Shown here: one piece after another, positions 26,101-38,100 of the stretch | Layout: every line of letters begins with the position of its first letter | Position numbering within the stretch: position 1 is the first letter of the stretch | NCBI GenBank assembly: GCA_958510825.1 | Contig: OY294054.1 | Location: 9,030,319 to 9,094,318 of the forward strand | Length of the DNA stretch: 64,000 bases | Source: Brachypterus glaber | Taxonomy: Eukaryota; Arthropoda; Insecta; Coleoptera; Kateretidae | Reading direction: 5' to 3' | Position numbers and translations under genes: made by a program | Notes under the pieces: model-generated | Told to the model about the DNA's origin: nothing | The model's database searches: none | Seen by the model: only the letters and a program-made list of their open reading frames with translations

Positions 26101-29100
26101 TTGTCAAATAAAATAAAAAGGGACCCGCACTTTTCTTATGGGACTGTTTGAATCAAGAAAAATTAAAAATATTGAAAAATTGATTTTTTTATATTATTCA
26201 CTTTTGTAGATAATGACTTGTGGCTACAAAACAGAACACTTTGTAAATATTAGTTTCATAAATTCAAGTTAAGTAAACCTGTAGCTTAATATTTTGTAAA
26301 TAAAGTTTTTTTCTACAGTTAACAGAATAAGTGATAGAGCACAAAATACTGACCAATGCATAAATTCATAAAATCATAAAGTTCACTTTTTGCAATAAAA
26401 TATCTCGAAAACTAGGGGCCGTAGGGATTAGGCGCAATGATAACTTTTGATCAGGAGGTTATTAACTAAAACATATCAAAAATTTAGCCAATTTGACCGA
26501 AAGCCATTTCCCATAAGGAAAGTGCTGGTCCCTTTCATGCCAATAAGTTAAACCATTCGTACGTTATAAGTAATAAATATTCTAAAAATCCTCCTTAAAA
26601 GTTTCCTAGCTTTCTTGAAAAGCGATTTGGCTCAAACTTTTTTCTTATTTTGACAATGATATCTAAAATAATTTTTGAAAATCTGATATTTTTTTGTTGA
26701 AAATTGTTTTTCGAAAAAACGCATTGATAGATTGTTTTACTTTGGTCTTAAATTAATCTCCGCGCTCTAAATAAGTTTTGGAAAAAAAATTATTTCTAAA
26801 CCGGCGTGTGACAATGGTGCTAAAATTTTAGTGTGCAAATGTTTAGTGAATAAGTAATAAAATTCAACTTAATTAAACGGATTGCTAATATTAGACATGT
26901 CCATAAACAAGCAAATTTCAAGCATGCAACATACAGGGTGACCATTGGTTTGGATATTAAAATTCCCGGATTTTCCTGATCAAAATTTATAATTTTCTCT
27001 GATTTTATTACACACAAAAAAGATTTTAAAACCAATATGCGCAAAAAATGTAAACATGCTGTTTCGTTTTTTAGTTAGGATTTTTATTTATTTTTTTAAC
27101 TTCTGTAAAATTTGTCGATGGATTGGTAAAACTTTTATGAATAAATGCTTGTTTTAATAATAACTTATTATGTAGACCAGACTTGTTTTCAATTACCCCA
27201 ATTTTCCCCTGATATTTTACATTTGATCAAATTCCCTGATTTTTTCCTGATTTCCCTGATCTGTGGGCACCCTGAACGTATTACGCCGGATTCATAGCCC
27301 AAAAATACTTCATATTAACCCCAAAATGCTTGAATGTCACTGTGTGTAGAAGTATCAAGCATCCATTCTGTCTAAACTACCATATCTTTTAAGATGTACC
27401 CTATAAAAAATTTCGGATACAAAATCAATCAGTAATTAAAACAAAACCTATCCGTTGAATACGTCAATCCGTTCTATCTACACATGCAGATATATTTTTA
27501 ATTCAAATCAATCCGCATATACGGATTGAGAAATTGAAACCTTATCAGATTGAATTACTTCTCACCGAAGTTTAGAGCAAAATAATCGATATAAGATGAT
27601 GTTTATCGAGATGCTTATAAAGTAATTTATTAAAAGGAAATTGTATACGGACGCGGATTAAAGGGATAAATTTTTTTTCTATCCGTTTAATCTGAAATTT
27701 CATATTCAGAATCTATCTGAAATTTCATATTCAGAATCTATCTGTATTTGTGATTGTTTCAATTTTGAATCCGAATTTTTTTATAGGGTATGAAAAACTA
27801 AAAAAATAATTATTTTTTATCAAGTAATATTTAGGATCAATTAATTCACTACAATATTTTCTTTAATTAAAGAATAACCCACAATCTACACTTTTGATTA
27901 TGTTTATCTGTATGCTATTCAGTCCGTCTGGTAACTCAAATTTAAAATATAATTAGCCCTAGCTAGACTGGGATTCTCTTTACAAGTCGAGTTTGGAAAA
28001 ATGTATGTAATAAAAATAGTTATTTGTTCCATCACCAGGAAAGTTTAAAATTAAAAAAGTATATTATTATGTTAATTAAGAGGCTAAGAGAGGTTTTCAT
28101 TAAAAGAGGTCATTATTTTAAAAAACAACTAAAGGAAAATCATGCACTGTTCTATCTTTACTACATCATTCATTACGTCACTAAAAATAAATATGTACTT
28201 TTACCAAAAGAGGTCCCAAGTTGTAGTTACCTTTAATTCTGAAAGATTTACAAAACTACGATTCTTTTTCTTCATAACCAGAGGCCGGGCGGTTGGTATT
28301 TATTTACCGGGGGCAAAATTTACAGTTTTAAAATAATAATATTACATAATAAATACAGGGTGTCACATTTAAAAATTAAAGAACTTTGTCAATTTTTTTT
28401 ATTTCTTTTACACCAGGGAATACATGAAATGGATTTTTTTTTGAACTATGTATAAAAAATCATGTCTTTGAAATAAAGTCCATTTTCCGCTTTGCAAGCA
28501 CGGGCTCTTTTCACGACATTTTCCATGGCGGCTCTTAACATGTCTGGCTCAAGCTGTTGAATAGTTCTGGGCTTGTTGACATACACCCGATCTTTCAGGT
28601 AGCCCTAAAGAAAAATCGGGCGATCGTTAAGGAAAATGAAAATCCGAATTTCGCGAAATTATTCGCTCTTCGAAATTCTGCCTTAAAAGCTGCATTGTGG
28701 CTCTGGCCGCATGGGCAGTTGCCCTATCTTGCTGCCACCATGTCTCTGGCATGTCCTCCACTGCAGGACGCACAAAATTTTCCAGCATTGCGCGATATCG
28801 GTCGCCGTTCACCGTAACTGTATTGCCATTTTCCTAGCAGAAGTAAGGCCCGATTAGCATTTGGGATGTTACACCGCACCAAACCGTGGCCTTGAGGGGT
28901 GCAATTCACGTTGATGCATTATCCTAGCTGGAGCCATAAATGTTAAGAGCTGTCATGGAAAATGTCGTGAAAAGAGCCCGTGATTGCAAAGCGGAAAATG
29001 GACGTCATTTGAAAGACATTATTTTTCATACATAGTTTGGACTAAAAAAAGAATCCATCTCCTGTACTCTATATTGTAAAAGAAATAGATCAAAAAAATT

Positions 29101-32100
29101 GACAAACAAAAAAGTTATTTAATTTTTAAATGGTAAAGTGACTTATTGGCCACCTTGTATAATCATCTTAGGTATATCGGTACTCGAAACCATATTTCAC
29201 TAACTGAACGACCATTTCGATGATGTTATTGTACCTTTTCGAGATACACCAATTTAAAATATCTGCTTTTAAACATCTATAGATAAGCCAATACGTAATA
29301 ATAACGTCGACATGATGGCCTGGTTAGTATCATATCATTTAAAGTGCCGATTTAATTAAAAAAGTCTTATAAAATTCCCCGCTAAATGAACAATAAAAGT
29401 CCGGCCTATGATCATAACTTTGTTCTAAGGGTCCCTCCATAAAGTATGTCACGCCTTTGAGGGAGGGGGGCTTCAGGAGTGTGACATTTTATGACAGGGG
29501 AGGGGGTATAAAGCAATTTGACGTCACAAAAAAATTAAAGGAATATACATTTTACCATTTTTATTTTTTAAAGCTTCTATGTTTTACTATTTTTATATTT
29601 ATACCTAAAGGACCTGATATTTAAAATGTAGCAAAAAATGTGAATTGAAAATTTGTTATTTTAATTAGTTAGTAACAACTTTTGTCAAGTCTTGAGCAAG
29701 TCTGGCTCCAGATTTTTGATCAAGTAACTGCATCCAGATTTTGACAATTCTGGCGAAATATGCTGTCAACAGATTCTTGCTCAAGAATTGTCAAAGAATT
29801 GCTACAGATACTTCATCAAGATTCTTGGACAAGTCTTGAGCAAGAATGTAGCAAGAAAAATTGACAAGAAATCGAAAAGCGATCTCTATCATGATCAAAT
29901 CGTACTTGTTAGAGTAGGTCGAGATTCTTCACCAAGAATCTTGTCAAATTGCTACAGAATTGACGCACAGACTTGACAAAGTATTGCTAAACGCTCAGCT
30001 TCCAGAATCTTGCTAAAGTCTTGATCAAGTCTGGATAAAGAATCTTGATTAATACTCTTGCTCAAGAATTGTCAAACTCTTTACAAAGAACTTTATCAAG
30101 TACTCTGGTCAAGAAACTTGTCCAAGTTCAATGTTACTAGGGTGGAAAAACTTAACTGAATCTTTATAATAACAATTTTAAAATGCTTTTCCTGTAAAAT
30201 ACATACTTTTGAGATACGTCCCTTTGTATGCAAGGCGACGTTATGTAAAAGTATCTGCAATATAAGAACAATTTGGGCCCATTTGCCCATACAAAAGCCA
30301 GGGCCAGGGCTTTTTGTCTTTATGATAACTAACTTTGTTGAAAATCAGGTATATTTTAAATACTGACAACTTGGGACTTTTTGTTGCAAGTACACAAGTG
30401 GTGATGTAAGAACAAAAAGGTTATAAGTAGGATCTTTATAATTTATTAGTATATTAGATTAGGTTTTAATGCAAGATTTTCTGAAAATTTTCTTGAGGAA
30501 ATTGTATATGGAATTAAAATCCAAATTTGAGAAAGTTTGATTTAAAAATTGGCACCAAAGGTTTTTTGCATTGGAAAATGTTTTGTCCAAGTTTTAAGTC
30601 TTTGTCAAAGCGCTTGAAATATCGTAGTGTAAAGTTTATTCACGAAAGATTTTACATAGACCGTAAAACAAATCCCCTTGAAGAAATTGGCTTTAAAGTT
30701 TTACTAGTCCCTTTCTCAAAATTTTTCTATTACAAATCGTCTTGTCTATTCGGAAACGTCGTATCTTAGAAATTTCAACTTAGGAGAAGAGAAGAAAATA
30801 TTATTTTTTTTTAATTTTTTATTATTTTATTTATATTACAAAATATTTTTATAATGAACCAAGTTGAACTTACCACACGGAAAAAAAATTATAGCTAGGA
30901 GCGCTATAACACACATACCAAGCAAATTATAATCGCTTATTATATAAATACAAGGCTTTCTCTTACAATTATGGCAGTCAGTGTAAAAATTTATATGAAA
31001 TACTTTAATTGTTTAGTGAATAATAAAATATAACAAATAGTATGGCATTTATAGCTTAAATAGATTTAATTATTGTCCGTGCTAATAATTTTTATAATAT
31101 AATAAAATTTCTGTAAATTTATAATAGTGCCTGTAATAAATATAATCGTGTCTGTAATATATATAATCGTTTCCAATTTATTTTTAACATTATTAGTTAT
31201 TGTGTCCCTTATAATCTATAGCTTAAATCACTATAATTTGCCACTGTTACCAAATATCTTATAATGTATAGCGCAGAGCCCACTAATTTCTTTCCGTGCA
31301 TAAGAAATTTTATTGCATTTAGAATAAAATAATACAAATAACAAGGCAATTTTTATAGATACGTTTTAATACTTCAAATAATCAAAATTTTGTTAGATAC
31401 TACCGTCAAGTGAGGTGACTTCGGACGGTGTGGGTGATTCGGACACTTATTCTCAAAACCCTCTGAATCAAAGCACGTGTGCACAAGTTATGAGGTTCAA
31501 TTCCACAACTTGTGCACACATCCCCATAACTTGTGTACACATGCTTTGGTTCAGAGTGCTTTGCGAAAGTGTCCGAAGTCACCCCATTGGGATTAAAAAT
31601 TTATACATTTCCGGTATTATGAAATATGACGTTTTTATTTCCGTCTTTATTTTGATTATTTAGGATTTAGAGTACGAAATTTAAGAATAGACATGGCGAA
31701 ATGCTATTCCTTAACCCTGCAGTAGATTCCCTACTTTAGTAAATATGCAAAAAACTCGATTTCTAAAAAAAATCTACCTAGAACTTTTTTGTCCCGACCT
31801 CGCGGAATAGTACTTACGTTTTGTCAGATCCACTTTGTCTATCGAACTCCCTTTTACCTCTTCGGTCATCGAACGTCCTTCTTGGACCACGAGGTCCGCC
31901 CACTTTGTTGCCTACTGCCCGTCCATCCCTACGATCACCACGTTCACCACGATCACCTCGCTCGCCACGTTCACCACGGAATCCCCTGTCCAAATTGTCA
32001 CCTGCATTTTCGCGTCTGGGCCTGTCTTCACGTTCACCGCGTTCCCTGTAACAGACAAAATTGATGTAATTAATAAATAGTTACAAAACTCTGAGCACAT

Positions 32101-35100
32101 TTTAGATAGGAAAAAATCCTGGAACCCTTTTTGGGATACTTCGGTTACATATTGGTTGAACGAATAACCATGACCATTTTTTTAAAAACATAAAACATTT
32201 TACTTTTTGTATATAAAGTAATTAGATACACCCTTTTCAAGTAAGCTTGCATAATTTTATTAATTTTTGACAAAAAGTAAAGAAATTGAAGCAGGTCTTA
32301 TCTCATCACTAAAAATGCATTTTTTCTCAAACAAAATATATCTCAAAAACTATAAACAATAGACCCATATAATATGATATTAAAATAAAGGTATTTTTAT
32401 GACAAGATGGCATAATAAAAAATATACTATTCCATTTAAAAGAATTAAGTTAGATGTTACCCACCCTAGGAGGACCATCCTGTATATTTCAAAATATTTT
32501 TAGAATGTGCCTTTTTTAAAACCATACAACTTTTCCCTTTAAATTTTTTCTCTAGAGTGGATACTTTACTATATATCGACCGAGTCGGCTTCGTTGAGAC
32601 ACCCTGTATAATTTTTTAAGAAACCTACCCCGCACCTCAGGGGGTGGATTTAGATTTTTTTATTGTCAGATTCACTTTCAGAAACCTCAAAAACCCAAAT
32701 ATACAAATTTTCACGAAAACTACCCCCCGCCCCCCAGGGGGTGGAGTTAGAATTTTTTTATTATCAGATTACTTTTAGCAACCTCAAAAACCCGAATATA
32801 CAAATTTTCACAAAAACAACCCCCCCTGTCCCTCAGAAACCTCAAAAACCCAAATATACAAATTTTCACAAAAACTACCCCCGCCCCTCAGGGGGTGGAG
32901 TTAGATTTTTTTTATTATCAGATTCACTTTCAGCAACCTCAAAAACCCGAATATACCAATTTTCACGAAAACCACCCCTCAGGGGTGGGGGGTGGTTTAT
33001 TGTCAGATTCAGATTCGTAGACCCCAAAAACCCCTATATACCAATTTTTACGAAAATAATAAAAGTATTTAAAAATATTTACCCCTCACCCCCTCGCGGG
33101 TGGAGTTAGGAAAATGTTATTATCAGATTTATTTTCAGCAACCTTAAAAACCCCTATATAACTATTTTCTTTTTTTTTGTAAAAAAAATGTATTTTTCCC
33201 CATTTTTGCCGCACCCCAATGTTCACCAAAAACAATCCCGAGCGAGAACTTTTGGTAAGATACCTGTATGCCAAATTTCAAGTTTCTAGCTTAAAGCGTT
33301 CTTAAGTTATCGTGTTGACAAGATTTCCCGGACAGACCGACAATTTTTGTTTGCTCGAAATTGATTTATATCGACATAAAACGTCATAAAAATAAGCAAA
33401 AAAAAAAATTGAAATTTTTTGCATGAATACAAGGCTTTCCCGAAATTTTGAAAATTTTTAAAATGGGAAAGCAAAAAAAAGGAAAGAAAGCCCTACCAAT
33501 TTGAGGGTTATGTTCGTTTTGGAGTCCTTGTCGTTTAAGAGGGAGTATAAATATGTGTACAGTAGAGTCCCGATGCAATGAACACAAAAATATTAAAATA
33601 TTAACATTAACCTCTGAATAGTAAACAAATTGTGCCTCGCCAGAGTGAATCGCACAAACCCTACCGTAAATAGTGACTTCCCCCTGCTATTATGGACATA
33701 TGTATGTACTTTATAGCTTATGTATTTTGGGATGCTGAACACGAATCTGTCATAAAAAAGGCACTTCATAGACTCTTTTTTTGCTACACTAAAAAAACTG
33801 TCTAAAATGGTAAAAATCTCTCCCTTTTTATGACAGATTGGTGTTCAGCATCCCAAAATACATAAGAATAGGTGGGTCTCAACCCCAGAACACATAACTT
33901 TCTTGTGTATTTCTAGCTAAACTAATGTTTTCTAAAAGTTTTAAGTTTATTGGACTTATTTTTTTATATTTTTTTAAAAAGTTGCACCCTGTCTAACTTT
34001 TATATTTTTGAAGGAATTTTTTCAAAAACAAGGTTCGTCCTAAAATTTTTTTTTTTCGATTAAACATTTTTATTTTCACTTTTTAATGTTGGCAGAGGCA
34101 TAGCGTAAAAGGGGTTGGCATAGGCTCCCCGTTTTTCTCGACCCCCAGTCATTTCGGATCTTTCAGAGACTATTAAATTTTCACATTTAATCAAACTCTC
34201 CCCCCCCCCCCCGTACTTTTTTATAAACGATACACTGAGCACTGTGTAACCAAACCTCAAAATTTTATGTAATTTTTTTTTGACAAAAACCTGGTTGCCA
34301 AACGTTGGAGTAAAAACATCACTTAGCTTACGATATTTTCCATTGTTTACTAAATTTTAGTTAAACTGTACCTACCTATAATTAGATATGACTTGAAGTA
34401 AACAGAAGGTTACTTTATAGAGGAACTTACAAGCTGATAAGGAAATATTCTTGTTTATTAATAATTGTGTAAAAATTATTTATTTATTTAGAAATGAGAA
34501 CCCTGATTTTTGTGGGATACTATCATTGATTAGAAAATCAAAATATCCGTATACAGGGTGTCTCAACGAAGCCGACTCGGTCGATTTATAGTAAAGTATC
34601 CACTTTAGAGAAAAACTTTAAAGGGAAAAGTTGTATGGTTTTAAAAAGGCACATTCTAAAAATACTTTGAACTATACAGGATGGCCCTCCTAGCCACCCT
34701 AATTTTAAACGCCCTGTATAAAACATTTTGTTTTTTGTACATCATCACTAAAAATGCATTTTTTCTCAAAAAAAAATGATATCTCAAAAACCATAAACAA
34801 TAGAACCATAAAATATGATATTAAAATAAATGTATTTTTATGACAAGATGACATAATAAAAAAATACCATTCCATTTAAAAAAATTAATTCAGATGTTAC
34901 CCACCCTAGGAGGACCATCCTGTACATTTCAAAATATTTTTAGAATATGCCTTTTTTAAAACCATACAACTTTTCCCTTTACTATACAGAGCGGTCCAAA
35001 AGTCACCCCCCCCCCCCCCTCTTAACTTTTGAACCAGTTTAGATATCGACTTCAAATTTAGAACTCTTAAATAAGACAACTTAAACTATCTTTAAGCATA

Positions 35101-38100
35101 TATTTGATACTTTTAGCTCTTAAAATGTGGGCAGGGGGGCATGGGGCAACATTTTTTTAAATGGAAAGGTGGGTCGTGTGATACATCATTTTAAAGCTTA
35201 TAAAATTCTTCATTTAACTGCATATTTTTTTAACATTTTTTTTGGGTTTAAAATAGGGTTGAAAATGGGTATTTTTGTCAAAATTTCTCTAAAAAATCCA
35301 AACAATTTTTTAAAAATGCCTAATTTCATAATGAAAAAAAGTAAATTATCCTTTTCAACTAATTTTAGTTGACATAAATAAAAATTAACAAAAAAAAAAA
35401 CTTAAAAATTTATTTTTTTAGCACAAAAAACTGAAAAATCAAAACCTTAAATAACATGTTTAAAAAAATTAAAAATGTATGGTTATATAGAGAATTTTAA
35501 AGGCTTTAAAATGATGTATCACACGACCCCCCTTTCCATTTAAAAAAATTTCCCCCCATGCCCCCCTGCCCACATTTTAAGAGATAAAAGTATCAAATAT
35601 ATGCTTAAAGATAGTTTAAGTTGTCTTATTGAAGAGTTCTAAATTTGAAATCGATATCTCAACTCGTTCAAAAGTTAAGAGGGGGGGGGTGACTTTTGGA
35701 CCGCACTGTATATCGACCGAGTCGGCTTCGTTGAGACACCCTGTATAATGTGGGTTTAATGATAATAGAAAATACCGCTGCCAACAAAAAGATGCTTTCC
35801 TCTGATAATGATCAATATTTTCGAAACTTGGAATTTTAAATAAAAAAGCCGAAACGTGGGCAAATCAAATGCCATTTTAAAATTTAATATGGACCGTAAT
35901 ACCGAATTGATTGATCATGGCAAATCTTTTGACGCATCGATCGTTAAAATCGGCCCGGTAGTTTAGGCTGTAGAGGGAAGAAATAAACATGCATACATAC
36001 AAACACGTTAAAAACATAACCCACCTTTCGCGTGGCTGTAGTCGGGTAAAAAAAATAAATGTGTTCCTATACCAAAAGTTACTGCGGCAATCTTGTGATA
36101 TTTTCTATTTGATATTTTAATACAAGTAATAAAATTTATCACATTTTAAATTCTAAACAAGATTCGTTTTCTTCTTGATCGCACAGTATTACAAGGTTAA
36201 CTTCAAAATTAATGTTAGGTATATTTAAAAAAAATGTCAATAAAAAACTTGAACTTTATTTTAATCAAGTTTACATTAAAAATCGTTTCATTTGACTGAA
36301 ATAAACCCTTTGCAGGTGGCAAAATGCAACACATGTGATATAAAAATAGTTTATTTTTCATTTTTATTATATTCATTTAAAATACCTATAGTCTTTTAGA
36401 GAAATTCCGACGTAACCGACATAACGTTGTATTTGTTAAAATACGACAAATTACTAACTAAAAATGCACCAATAAAAATTTTAATACTGCAGGGTGATTC
36501 TACATTTAAAACTGTAAAAAAAAGCTCGTATACATCTAGGTTCAAAAATCAGTTTTAAAAGTACTATGGCCTCTTAAGGAATAACACTTTAAGGGAGCTA
36601 TCTCGGGAGCTATGGTCCTTTAAAAAATGTTATTTGTGGATATTTGTGTATGACAACTTTTTTTGAGGGTTTTTTTATGTAAAATCGCCCTGCAGTATTA
36701 AAATTTTTATTGACGTATTTTTTAGTTACTATTTTGGATTCTCAAAACGTGAAATTTTCTCTTTAACTGCAATTTTCTCGAAAACGGTTGGACCTATGGT
36801 ATTACATAAAGAGTACCTGTTGTATGATGTATTTTTAAGCAAAGAATAATAATAATAATAATAATATTTATTGGAAATTTTCCAAAAAGACCAACCTTTA
36901 TAGGAACTTTTTTTTTTATATTTTTTAATGTAGAATCACCGCTTAAAATGCTCGAACTTATTTCTGAATAACCCTGTATATATTTTCCCTAATTTTTCCT
37001 GATGTATTAAATTCCCTGATTTTTCCAGAGTGTTGCCGCCCTGATAATTGTATTTTTGAGTTTATATATCTTCGCTCATGCAGCGACAAATTTGAAGTGT
37101 GAGACTCCGTTTTAAAGAAAATTTCACGTATTTTTTCGTCATAGGGCCCACAAAAATTACGTGAAGTTCCCATTTATACGTCAGTTATTAGATAAATGAA
37201 AATTTTGAACAAAAAAAAAATTATGAGTACAGAGGTCAACTTTTGGATGGAATTGCCCTGTAATAGTTATTTATCTGAAAAAATAATATTTCCTTTTTAT
37301 TTGACATTTACTATCATTGGCAATGAGTAGGCCCATAAAATAAAAAACTGCTAAAACATGTAGTCAAATAACGAGAAATTCTTATGTTAAATTGCAATAA
37401 ATGTACATGGGCTGATATTTTAAAGGGTAGTAGTGGATAGTAACAGAACACACTGGGTTATTTGCCTATCCACTATCTTGAATTTTAGGGGTGAGTGCGG
37501 TTATCTAGCTAAATATAAATTTTACGATAATAATGCATAAACCAATTTTGTTAAGGAAAAAATTTCCAACAATTTTTGTTTGGATCATTTTTTTAATATA
37601 TTATTAACAATCGAGTTATAAATATTCAAAAATTGGGAGTGAAATTAGTTTTTTCGATTTTTCAGCCAAATTATTTATCGGAAAGTGGTTATAAGCAAGC
37701 TTGTAGCTCTTATTAATAAAAATAATTATTAACAATGTGCACTTGCTAATATATAAGTAAAATGAAATCGATTTGGTAACTTTTGTCCAGGTTGGTACCA
37801 CAAAAATAACTAAACTTGTTCTAATAATTTCATGGCTCGAAAGTAGCATCAAAGTTGTCTGAAGGCATGCGCAGTGACTGAATCATTCTTGCAATAAAAT
37901 TGCATAGCACTAAACTTGCGTACAAATTGCTCTGTGAAAAGCCGCCTTTAGGGATTAAACAAACAACTCAACAAAATTATGTGTATTATAAAAGTAATTG
38001 TAAACATTTATAAAGGACCTTAGTCAATAGCCTTTTGGGTACCCAATAAAGAATATTATTAATTAAAATATAACTTTTTAATTTATAAATCTTTATTGGT

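Noticed and set aside
31789..32100. Four overlapping open frames over vig exon 3
   Set aside because: Same cause: repetitive RGE/RGD codons. The true frame is the minus-strand one with splice sites at both ends.
32663..33109. 148-codon frame
   Set aside because: Translation of the ~110-bp tandem repeat.
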